DNA from: Elysia marginata
Lineage: Eukaryota > Mollusca > Gastropoda > Plakobranchidae
Reading direction: 5' to 3'
NCBI GenBank assembly: GCA_019649035.1
Contig: BMAT01006665.1
Location: 656,250 to 708,641, forward strand
Length of the DNA: 52,392 nucleotides
The number at the start of each line of letters is the position of its first letter. Positions within the stretch are counted from its first letter, which is position 1. The notes beneath the pieces were generated by a model, which saw only the letters and a program-made list of their open reading frames with translations, was not told the origin of the DNA and did not search any database. This document shows, piece after piece, positions 42,282 to 52,392 of the stretch. A program made the position numbers and the translations under genes.

Positions 42282-42334
42282 GTTCCAATAATAATGCATG
42301 CCTCGTTACCCTTTTGGGCGTTTGTGCTTTCTAA
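42282..42334 (+). CDS. Candidate terminal exon C (phase 1)
   Basis: The acceptor TGTTCTTTCGAG, phase 1, reads SNNNACLVTLLGVCAF and a TAA. This is the weakest of the three; the acceptor ends in GAG. Confidence 0.12.
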
Positions 42335-42956
42335 AATGCAAAAAGAAGGATGCAATTTGTCTCTTCCTTTACGAAAACCCATTTAAATTGGTCCTCAGCT
42401 CTTTGCTATTTTCTCTTTCTTAAGCTCACTCAGGCATTTTAAAAGCTCGTTTCATGAAGTTTACAGTAGCCAGCTCGGAAACATACATTGTAGAAATCTC
42501 GATCACATTTGGCCGCAGATGCAAACCAGCTTAAAAGGTGCAACTTAAGGATTTTGGGTGTCAATCACAAGACGTTTGTTTGTACAAGAGAGGCTTTTCT
42601 CTCGACAAGGTTAGACTCCCTTAAAGTTAGGATAAGGTTTTTTAAGTAAATGTTCTCGCTGCTAACGGCGAGGTTTGTTTTAATACTTTTTTCTGCTGCA
42701 TTGGCTGTGTTGCGTTTTTTTTTACTGTATTAAGAAATGTGCGGACAAAAACTGTAAAAACAGAGAATGGATGAGAGTCGGAGTTGAGTCATAGAGTTAA
42801 GAAAAGGAAACACAAAAGGTAAAATACTAATTAGAAAGACGAAAGTAAAGTCGGTGTGGAAGAGTTAAAATTTTCAATGAAAAAAAAAAGAATTTAAAAA
42901 GAGGAAATTAGAGAAATAGAGAAGAAGGAGGGTTGAGTCAGTCAGTGTAGGAGCGT

Positions 42957-43042
42957 GTGTGTGTGTGAGAGAGAGAGAGAGAAAGAAAGAAGAGAGAGGG
43001 AGAGAGAGACGAGACATAGAGAGACAGACATACAGAGAGGGG
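42957..43042. repeat. TG/GA simple repeat
   Basis: GTGTGTGT then GAGAGA with interruptions. Purine-rich sequence continues discontinuously to about 43435. Confidence 0.9.
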
Positions 43043-43435
43043 GGATAAGGGCAGATATGGGGAATAAACTAAAACGGGAAACAGTAAAAGTGTGAAAAAG
43101 TTAAGTCAATCAGATAGGCAATATAGTTTTATCTGTGACGTCAAGGTAGATATATATCTAAAGTGCTAGATAAATAGTAAGACTGATAAACAGACGTAAG
43201 AGATAAACAGTAGCTCCATAGAGTATTTGTCTCAAGCGAAAGAAGAAGCGTTAAAAGAAGAATGACAGGGTGTATGGTACACAGAAATGGATTATAAAAG
43301 AATGAAAGAAGGAAATAGAGAGAGGAAGAGTGAAAGTCCACTGAGTGAAAGAGAAAAATAGAAAGAGACAGACAGAGACAGAGATAGACGAAGAGAGCGA
43401 GAAAGAAAGAGAGAGAGACAGCGAAAAGGAGAAGA

Positions 43436-46370
43436 TATAAAATAAATTTATTATTATGTATTGCATCGCTTATTAGCATCAAGTAAAACTTAACATCTTC
43501 GATCATAGTTCATTAAATATCAATCATTCGTGTGGCTAATCTACCTAGCGACGCATATGGCGTCATAAATAACTGACCAAACACAACAGGAATTCATTTT
43601 AATAATTTCCGTCGGTCAAAATACTGCGAAGAAGTGTAATCACAAAATTTTCAAATAAAATGAAAGAGTTTGAAGTAATAAATTGACGTAACGATGGGAA
43701 AACGCTCCATGAGCATATAGTCTCCAACTTCCATACTATCTGGGCAGCGATGGCGTCAACAATGCCCCTTCCTCTCGATACTTCCTTGATTTGTTTCCAG
43801 CTACTAAGCTCTAGTGGTACTATTTCATGATGCTGACAAATCTGACGAATGCTTGAATACTATAATAAACTAGAGAGGTGGTTGCAATGCATTGCAATTT
43901 TTGAAGTATAATAAAAAAGGATTTACCAAAAACAAACAAATTTTTTTTTCTGAACTGAAATTCACCTTTAAATTATCTGATGAGCCTAGTCCACATGAAT
44001 GAAAATAAAGATAGTTTACTAAATTCCGAATATATCACACTCGACAACATGAGAGTTTATAGAACCTAATGAAGTTTATTTGTTGGACGAAATTTTGTTT
44101 AGAACGAAGTTAAATCGTGTACATTTAATCGGAAGAACACAGAGGTGAAAAATTTATAGCAGACTAGTCGATAATTTTACAGGTCGCTTAATTAATTTAG
44201 GAACAAAAACCGTAAACCATTCACTTTCAATTCTCTACACTACTGAGGAAATTTAGGGCACAGACATTTAATACTTTCAAGTTCAACAACATTTCGTTTC
44301 TCCTATAAATAAGCACGCAAAATAAATAATTTATGTTGTATTTTTAAAGCAGGGCATGCCTTTGTTATTATGTAGATTTACCTTATATCTGGAACAAGAC
44401 ATGCATTTTATTCATCACAGATTTGAGGAAAGTAAATTGAGGCAGCCATGTTTTATAACCAGAAGAGAAGAATAGGAGTTACATAATACGTCCGATTGGC
44501 TATACATACAATCATACATACAGTGTACATGGTTAATGATAGTTATCAACTATCCTTACAGTATATTATAATTGAGACCTATCTATGAATGTCAATATAG
44601 CCGAACACTACCCAAAAACAGATTTCTCACTGTGATAAATAAAGAAATCTTGTTTCATTCCTAAACAGATATTAAAAATCATAGTGGCGACATGGTTTAA
44701 GCTATGTTTCTCTAAGTGGCAAGGCGATGGGTGCCGAAGCATCTATAAGTCTAAGGTTCAAATTATACTAAAAGCAGACATTTCGGGCATTTCCACTAAA
44801 AAGCCTACTTCTCTCCACTGCTAATTTCATACCTTTACAATATTTCAATTATTAAAAATCGTGCATCGACAATGAATGTGAGTTCTTAACAAGAACTCTT
44901 AAGTCGAGACTGAAAAGAAACAGAAGATTTATTCTATTAAAAGTTAGGCATTAGACGATAAAAAATTGTAAGACTCATGCTCACAAAAAGAAATCATCGT
45001 CTGCAAAACCGCTAAACAAAGACATTTAATTGGAAGATTAATCTGAATGGGGTGCTTCATTATCAGCAACCTAATGATGGATGGATGGATGGATGGATGG
45101 TTATGATATTTTAACGAGTAGTCTCGCCTCAAAATCCGGGTATTCCATACTGGCTTTGCTTCATAATTTATATTTAATTTGAAGATGTTGTCGGCCTGAG
45201 TAAAGGATAAAGCTTTGTTTACTGCTAACAGCATCACTTCAATTTTTAAATTACAAACTTTTTTTTTTAACTTACTATCTCTCAACATGGCAAGAATATT
45301 TGACCAGCTCCAAAACTATACATCAACAGATATTGTAGCTCTTGCTAAAAAAAACCCACAACAACACATACTTTAAAAGGCAATTGTATAACATTGTTTT
45401 CATTACCTTCTAAATAACTAATCATTTGTTGGAAAAAAAGCTTGAAGTTCGTTTATATGTTACAATAAATTTAAGGAGGGTCAATTTGATAATATGCAAT
45501 GTAATTGATTGTCTTAGGAATGTAAACTATACATGTTCAAATTATTAATCATTTGATGCGTTCTTTGAGCGAAAAAAAGAACTTAGTTAAAAGATACATG
45601 TATACTAGTTGATTTGAACATTCTTCAGTGAAATGTTCCTAAACTTATATTTCTTCTTTCCCGTAAAACTTTCCGTAGCAATCCAGAGAACTTTTTTTAA
45701 ATCTTTAACTAAAGCTGTTCTTAAAATTCATTCAAATCGAAACAAACTAAGGAACAAGACAATATATGACAACCAAACATGAAGTTGTTACACCGGTTAA
45801 GTGGTTTACTTAAGGGGCATATTATTTTAAATAAAGTTTTGGCAAAGAATATTCTTCTCACTACTGACACTCTTTTCCACGTACAAGGGCATGGCCTGTG
45901 TATGTAAATTCAACCGGTCTTTTTCGAGCAGCTTGCTTGTAACTTTCATACAACTTTAAAAAACAAACAATTCCTAACCCCACTACAAGAAACGGAAACC
46001 AAGCATGACAATTAAGAATATTACATGAACACAATCAGCAAAATACAATATAGATTAGAATGTTATCTAAAGAGTTTCAAGGCAAAATAATAGATATATT
46101 AGTTATTAGGAATACTTTCTTCTTTAAGATTGTCCATAAGACCAAAGAATAACTCCATAAAGTTTGATAAGGCCGGGCCTTTTTTTGTTAGGAATAAACT
46201 TAAAACGGAATGTTAACTATTTTTAACAATGTTTTAACCAAAAAAATTCACTCATGAAGAAATGATGTTTGGTGCATTTTCTTTCTAAAGCCTTCATATT
46301 AACGGCGATCCCTTTGTAATACTAGAATTGTTGACTCCGTTTTCACCTATCGAGCATGAACTCCCACGTC
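43436..46370. other. Intergenic or intronic, no gene seen
   Basis: AT-rich with a GATG microsatellite at 45075-45100 and a GAGTTCTT-AAC-AAGAACTC hairpin at 44880-44898. Chance ORFs only. Confidence 0.5.
45075..45100. repeat. GATG tetranucleotide repeat
   Basis: About six perfect GATG units. Confidence 0.95.
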
Positions 46371-46560
46371 TCTAATCTTAATTATGCATTATTCAAACAA
46401 TGAGCAGCTATGTCGATGATGTATTTGCAATCAATTGTGCTTCACATCGACACATTTGTGCTATGGCTAATTAGCTCAGCCTTATCAGCAACATTCATCT
46501 TGCGGAACCTGTCGAGAGAGATTAAATCTGTAATCTCTTCCGATAGTTTTGCGCGAGTTC
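46370..46560. promoter_or_regulatory. Candidate regulatory element with clustered developmental TF motifs
   Basis: TATGCATTA (46384-46392, POU-like), AAACAATG (46395-46402, SOX-like), the palindrome GCTAATTAGC (46466-46475, homeodomain) and CTTATCAG (46481-46488, GATA) lie within 110 bp. They sit in a block of more mixed composition than its flanks. A motif-based guess. Confidence 0.22.
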
Positions 46561-46944
46561 ATTATTTCTTAAAGAAAAAAATTCTCATTATTAATGTTTA
46601 AAAGTAAAGTTTAAAAAAAACACCTCTCAGCAGTACACACAAATTCATCAAGAGTAGTGATAGTTTTACACAATGATTTCTAGCATATATATAGACTTGA
46701 ATAATAAACACTGGTACACGCCGATTCATGTGCGAGAATACATTACATACTATTTTGTGCAAAAAAAACTCGAAAATTTTATAAGACATAAGTACATTTT
46801 AGATGCGATTCATAATATATTGATGATACCAGTTGGTGGTTTCAGCTTTATATGCGAAAATTATATGTCTCAACAACTGATGCCCTTTTATTATCGGTCG
46901 AGTCTGGATTTTAACTAGGAAGAGGCTAGGAAGCCTTTCATCTA

Positions 46945-47301
46945 GTATTGCCTTTAGAAGAAGAGCTTTGACGATATTTCAAATTATTCTTGGTTCATTG
47001 AATAGTCTAGATAAGTGAATGCCAATAGAGCGATTTGTAAAATATTGCCATCTTCAGTACTATTATGTGTAATATAAATGTACCAAGCAGGAATCTTCTA
47101 AAAACGTATTACATTATAGCAGTTTGTATTGCTTTTAGAAGCAGAGATTTGACGATATTTTGAATTATTCTAGGTTCATTGAATAGTCTAGTTAAGTGAA
47201 CGACAATATAGGGATTTGTATAATATTATCATCTTCAGTACTATTACATATTATATAGATGTATTAAGCAGGGATTTTATTAAAACGTTTTACATTGTAG
47301 C
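46945..47301 (+). repeat. Two-copy tandem repeat, 181-bp period
   Basis: Copies 46945-47125 and 47126-47301 share GTATTGC, TTTGACGATATTT, TTCATTGAATAGTCTAG and CATCTTCAGTACTATTA in the same order, at roughly 80-85% identity by eye. No coding frame is shared. Confidence 0.9.
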
Positions 47302-47898
47302 CGTCGTTGCCGTGGTAACGGCTGCTATTTTGGAAAAAAATATAAAAATATGTATACATTTTATTGTCTTAAACATTTGAAAACTGACTACCTTTTTCAA
47401 GTCTGTCACTTGTACTAATCCAAAAAGTAAAAGTTCATTATTAGATATCTTGAAGTTATTTCATTTTGCACGGAAATCGTCTGTTTTGATTTTTGTAATG
47501 AAAATCCACAGAATAACATAGAACCAAATTGTAAGAAAGTATTCCATATTCAAAGAAAGTAAACAACCAGCTATTTGCAAAAACTATAGTGATAAAGATA
47601 GAGATAGAAATATGTACCAATTTTCATAACTATTTGTTGAAAATCAATGAAACGGTTGAGAAAAAAATCTTGAAATCACAATCAATTTTGAAAAAACGCA
47701 ACAGAAAAATTAGCTGTAAAAAAGAGAAAATCAGCATGCTTGAACGTGAATTTTGGGCTTTAAACATTTCAGAATCACCTCTAAACGCTGTACATGTACA
47801 AAGATTGAAATCTGAAAACCGCTATTTTATGATGGAATGAACTTTATTGGCTTTGATTTGAAAATATTTTATTCTGAAACTGTTGACATCTGCTACAG

Positions 47899-48918
47899 TT
47901 ATGCCCAGAAGACATCAAACGTCTGAGAAGACCAGAGGTATGATAACAATATTATTATGTTGGTGTGCGACTTTTTTTCGCTTGTTAACGGGTTGAAATG
48001 TTATCTCAAACTGACAGTGACCTTGCTCAGTCCCCCGCCCCCTCCCAACTGTCAATAACTCTATATCTGACCAAGCCGTGGGTTTCCATTTACCTCCTTA
48101 GGACTCATCGCAAACCCAGTACGTCCCTGATAAGCCAAACTCAATTAAAGACCTCTATTACACAGTGGAGAATTTAATCTCAGGCCCTAGCCCAGAGCAG
48201 CATCAACACCTTAAAGCCCAGTGGAAGCAGCTGGCCCTGCTGTGTGACATTGAGACAAAGATACTGTCACACAAGGCTCCGGACCTTTTACAGCTTGTGA
48301 TCCCTATCTACAGTTCTAGCCGTGAAGGAAACGTACAGCTCACGCCTAGATCTAGGATCCTGTTAGGTTTAAATCAGGGGAAAATGCGCGGCGAGAAGTA
48401 TTTTGGCCTAACTTCGATCTACGGGGAGATAAGCATTGCTTTGTGTGTGTGGTTGCACTGAACATCACTTTTACTTCTTAGATAACAAATGTTTGCAGTG
48501 CGCTCGATAAAAAAAACTTTTTGCTTGACCCTGTGGATGGAAACTAGACTGAATCAGTTCGGTTTTTCTTAAAACTTGAGCTCCTCTATAAAATTTTATT
48601 GTGAATACATGTAATTAAAATAAACAAGCTTTCGAAATGAGTTTTAAAAAAGGCATCGCTCTTGTTTATAACTTAGAACATAATGCACTTATTCAAGGAA
48701 TATCTTTGTCATCAAGAGAGTGAGTTAGTCTAATTATGTATGAGAGACAGAAATGGACGAAGAAAGAGTGAAAGACAGGAAGACAGAGAAGATAGATACG
48801 AGAGAGGCGAAGGGGAGAGAGGTTGAGAACAGTGGGGGAAAGTGAGAGGAGAGAAAAGAAGAGAGGGAGAGAGACGGGAGAAAGAGAGACAGACAGAAAG
48901 AAAGAGATAGATAGNNNN

Positions 48919-48952
<34 letters not shown>

Positions 48953-49608
48953 CGGATGAGCAACAGAAAGATAAAATAAAACACGTAGGTCCAAGCCATT
49001 TTTTCTCGGCTGTGTATAGTTTATGGGTACCGTAATAAAGAGGCCGATTTGAGCACGCGTGCATGTAAAGAGCTACTGTGTGCTTTTTATTTTTTTTTTT
49101 ACTGTGCTGTGTTATACAATTCAAACCTTGCTTCTTTCCCCACCAAAACCACCCCTTCTTAAAAAAAATCTTGCTCTTGACCCGCGTCATAAATTGGTTT
49201 AATTCACATGATCTAAAGCAACTCCGGTCGTCGCTGCAATCCCCCCTCCCGCCCCCAATATCATTGAATGTGGTTCGACGTATTTTAAGTTCTCCAATCA
49301 CACCTGTACATTCTACTCTTCTTTTAGATCTGCGTGGAGACTGCACCTCCTATTATTGTGTTTTTTGTGTCATATGAATAGAAAGATGGCTATATAAAAA
49401 TTAAAGAAACTACAATGTATATCTGATTTTAGTGAGAGCCCAATTGACTGCAACCAGCCGCAACTCTCAGCTATCTTCCCCGAGGATACTTCAAGTGTCT
49501 GTCATCTGGGGACCTGTCACCTTCCGCTACACTTTACTGTCTTTTTTGTTCAAAAAGGAAAAGAGTTCCCGTGAAGAGGACTGGATGTCCGGTGTTCCGT
49601 CAAGATGA
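47899..49608 (+). CDS. Unrecognised gene, three 3' exons
   Basis: Exon 47899-47937 (39 bp; CTGCTACAG acceptor, GAG/GTATGA donor) reads LCPEDIKRLRRPE. Exon 48102-48366 (265 bp; CCTCCTTAG acceptor, TTAG/GTTTAA donor) starts DSSQTQYVPDKPNSIKDLYY and contains AQWKQLALLCDIETKILSHK, then LLQLVIPIYSSS. Exon 49433-49608 (ATTTTAG acceptor, ends TGA) reads AQLTATSRNSQLSSP, then ILQVSVIWGPVTFRYTLLSF and KKEKSSREEDW. The phases agree (0/0, 0/1, 1/stop) and composition is clearly coding. I do not recognise the family. It looks like a soluble, helical, non-membrane C-terminus. Upstream exons were not found; the signal-peptide exon at 41586 ends in phase 1 and cannot join 47899 directly. Another exon could lie in the repeat-rich second intron. 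Confidence 0.55.
48720..48951. repeat. GA-rich simple repeat with a 4-N gap
   Basis: GAGA/GACA purine tract with four N at 48915-48918 and a perfect GA run after it. It lies in the last intron of the 47899-49608 gene. Confidence 0.95.
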
Positions 49609-49989
49609 GCTGTTGTATTCCCAACCCTGAAGCATAGTCCTTGAGAAGATCTCTTATACATGGGGCGGAAGACTGAACTCAACAAACTCTTTGGCTATCA
49701 CTCCCAGAATTTTTCCTAATCCTTGTTTGCAAGGCTATCAAAATGCGAAAGGAGCACTTTTAAAATAAAAATCGCCTGAATTTGACAGTTGCGCTGCGCA
49801 TTTAACTGTATAAACGTCTATTTTTACTATGCACTTCAATCTGAACATAATGGTTGTAGTCCTCTCTATGAGTTTTAAAATCAGTTGATTTTTTTTATGT
49901 GGTTATTGTTAATGAGATTGTTGATGTTGATGCGATTGTTGTAGCTGTTTTTCTTCTTCTTCTTCTCTTTCTTCTTTTCATCCTATTTC

Positions 49990-50075
49990 ATCTACCTTTA
50001 TCTCTATCCATCTCTGTCTATCTGCATCTATCCATTTGTCTGTCTGTCTCTCTATCTATCTATCTATATAAATAA
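49990..50075. repeat. TCTA/TCTG tetranucleotide repeat
   Basis: Imperfect TCTA/TCTG units. Confidence 0.85.
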
Positions 50076-50837
50076 CTATCTAAATATATATAAATCTGTA
50101 TGTCTTTCTATTTATTTTTATACACCCGTTTATGTTTTTGTTTATCAAAATGGCTCTTGATCGGTCTACGCTATGTATATAGTTGTATACCTATCGCTTT
50201 GTATGTTTGTCTGTCTTTTCACATTCCTTCATTTCACAGTCTTTTTTTTTCATCTATCAGTAGACATTGGTGTTTAGTTTGGAATGTTGTAGGCGTTTAT
50301 TTGCGCAACCCACCGTGAATTTAATTTCATGAGCATTTCCCAAGCTGCTAAAAATGTACACGCCTATTTTTATTTCCCATGTCTGCTTACTTCGTACGTA
50401 ATAAATCCGATTCATGTCAATTATACTGCCTAATATCATCGTATCAGGGTTTTTCACAAGAATGCCTCGTAATGTTACCTTTGCTCTATGTCTTGTTCCT
50501 AGACTGCAGTATGCATTGTGTTTTTCTAACATTCTATTGCAATTATGTAAGATCCACTGTGAGCCCGTTACAAGAAAAAAAAAAAAAAGAAATTCGGCCT
50601 ATGCCCATGCGTGACTGATTCACCACTCATTGTTTACGCTTGTTTGGCAAATTTGACAACCATTTCGCCCCAGCGTAAACACATTAATGTTTCTCTGATA
50701 GAGCCAACGGACGGCACAGCCTCTCGTTTCATTTGGCATGCCTTAACAACGCCTTGGATACAAGCAAACTAAAAACAGAAGAAAATTACATTTGTAGTTA
50801 AAACAGAGCTGGACAGCTTATTAAAGGCGCGAACTGA

Positions 50838-50955
50838 TGCAGAGATAGAAAGACACACATACAGAAAGAGAGAGAGCAAGAGAGAGAGGGGGGATGGGGG
50901 AGGGAGAGACAGACAAACAGACAGACAGAGACAGACATAGAGACAGCGAAAGAGA
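50838..50955. repeat. GA/GACA simple repeat
   Basis: AGAGAG, a G-rich stretch, then ACAG units. Confidence 0.9.
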
Positions 50956-51659
50956 GTGATAATAGAAATTAGACGGGTAAAAGAGTTTTCTATCGATTAA
51001 TTTTTTTCTGAATGAAAACTGATGAAACTGAACAAGGCCTTAAAAATGAGTGGTTGGCTGGCCTGACCCGAGGTTTGGCGGCCACAGTTCCATCTTAAAA
51101 ACAATCTGTCTTGTAATTGGAAAGAGATGCCTATACATGTTCCTCAGTTGGTTTGTATAATTTAATCATAGATAGATACAGTGTAAGAAGTTCGTTACTG
51201 CTAGTAAGAGTCGCTCGCTGGAATCATAATCTTATTTCTTAAGTCAGGTGGCAAATGCTTATAACCTTTCATCTCCAATCAAAGAGGCAGACGAAAATTT
51301 TACGTTTTTGTTTAAACTAGATAAAACAGCTCATCGTGTATTGTCTAGTCTGAAGTTTTCTATTTTAGAGCAAGATGGTGTGTTTTTATATCGATAATTT
51401 GTTTAATGATAATAAGGAAAGTTATACATAATTGTGGCTCACTCTCTATGCTCTTTTTGCTGTTTTTTTTATCGCGCGCTGTATCAAAACTTACTTCATA
51501 AAAATCTAGCTATGTTAGAGAAACACAACGAGCAGTTCGGCTTTCGCGGACAAAACGGAATATGCATAGGTATTTATGGTTATTTTTGAAAATCCTCTTT
51601 GAGGTTGACACTAAGCTCATAGAAAAACTAGAACTTAACTGCACTGTTTTGTTTTGTAG

Positions 51660-51930
51660 AGACCGGATCAGAACAACCGATTGGGAAATGTATTTTACAG
51701 GGTAAGACGCAGCTTAGCAATTCTCATTGTACAAAAGTATAAACTGTTTCAATATAATAGTAGATTAGAATGTTGTGTTTGGTTGTGTTTATCATGTAGA
51801 GATTTAACCTCAATTCCCTCTTACAGAACTTCTTTAGAAACAGAAAGAGGGATTATCAGTGTTTCATTTACCCTGCTGAACTTTTATCTCTCCTATTTAT
51901 TTCGCTGAGGAATTCAGGAGATTGCGTTCT
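51660..51930 (+). CDS. Two candidate exons, unrecognised
   Basis: Exon 51660-51701 (42 bp) lies between GTTTTGTTTTGTAG and ACAGG/GTAAGA, both near-consensus. Exon 51827-51930 lies between ATTCCCTCTTACAG and TCT/GTAAGG. In phase 0 they join as RPDQNNRLGNVFYR plus NFFRNRKRDYQCFIYPAELL, continuing to NSGDC. In phase 1 the first alone reads TGSEQPIGKCILQ and would also fit the 41631 donor. No family recognised. The gene would continue off the right edge. Confidence 0.27.
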
Positions 51931-52392
51931 GTAAGGATTATTACTGTGAGCTGTTCTAAATACAGACATTTTTTATCAGTTGTCCTCAGTCGTTGTAGCA
52001 CGCGCTATTTCTTCATCTACGAGAAATGATATTCTGGATTTTTTTTATAGAATTAATGACATATTTTGTATTTTATACGTTTTTTTAGTAATAGGACTTT
52101 TTGAAACATGCAGAGCCTGAAAAGTATAATAATGTATACTTAAAAGATGAGAGTATCAAGGATAATATAATCGATACGCCAAACACTAGAATTGTTCCTT
52201 TATTATACGAAAGTAATCGAGTGAACTTCTGTAAGCTCCTTTTTTTCTCACCAAAGAATAGCGGAGTAATCCCTTGAACAATAAAACATTGGAAACGTTG
52301 AATACACTATATGCAAAGTGTTGTTTACACTGTATGCAAAGTGCTAAAATAATAGGAAAAGACAAATATAGTCGACTTTTCTCACATTAGAA

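Larger units (their letters stand above)
49609..51659. other. Intergenic or intronic with simple repeats
   Basis: CTT-rich 49950-49975, TCTA/TCTG repeats 49990-50070, GA-rich 50840-50955. No coding exon supported. Confidence 0.5.

Noticed and set aside
43141..43506. Leu/Ser-rich minus-strand ORF
   Set aside because: Antisense of a GA-rich simple repeat.
47589..47840. Lys-rich 83-codon plus-strand ORF
   Set aside because: AT-rich composition; no splice site joins it to the 47899 exon, and the frame looks like chance.
48693..49346. 217-codon minus-strand ORF
   Set aside because: It spans a GA repeat and N bases; low-complexity Ser/Leu product.

Overview
The window is AT-rich animal DNA with long introns, microsatellites, tRNA-derived SINEs and non-LTR retrotransposon fragments. 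There are no operons or bacterial-type signals. The only gene I can name is AGGF1 (angiogenic factor with G-patch and FHA domains), here in an invertebrate-like form. The mix of repeats would suit a lophotrochozoan, perhaps a gastropod mollusc, but this is a weak inference.

Layout. 1-1200: a broken LINE endonuclease fragment (minus strand) and a complete tRNA-type SINE with a clear target-site duplication. These probably lie in an upstream AGGF1 intron. 1675-12318 (plus): nine AGGF1 exons with consistent phases, covering part of the OCRE motif, a basic/acidic linker, the FHA domain, the G-patch and the stop codon; the 5' exons lie off the left edge. Its introns carry one end of a TIR-element family (8.27 kb), a 42-bp minisatellite (10.2 kb) and a 788-bp TIR element (11.0-11.8 kb). 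13.3-15.0 kb: a ~575-bp direct duplication that flanks an assembly gap. 18.3-20.0 kb: a nested retrotransposon complex in which two LINE reverse-transcriptase segments face away from a shared junction, each hit by a SINE with its own target-site duplication. 20.1-41 kb: mostly intergenic, with microsatellites, two further TIR elements, an RTE-like LINE tail, a perfect hairpin, candidate regulatory patches and several unrecognised coding-looking minus-strand ORFs. 41.6-42.3 kb: a signal-peptide first exon followed by three phase-matched candidate terminal exons. 47.9-49.6 kb: three exons with matching phases that look like the 3' end of an unrecognised plus-strand gene. 51.66-51.93 kb: a further pair of candidate exons.

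Exons outside AGGF1 are inferred only from reading frame, splice consensus and phase, and need transcript support. No complete new system could be demonstrated. The best leads are the 41.6-kb secreted-peptide locus, the 47.9-49.6-kb gene end, the LINE inversion with nested SINEs, and the gap-flanking duplication.
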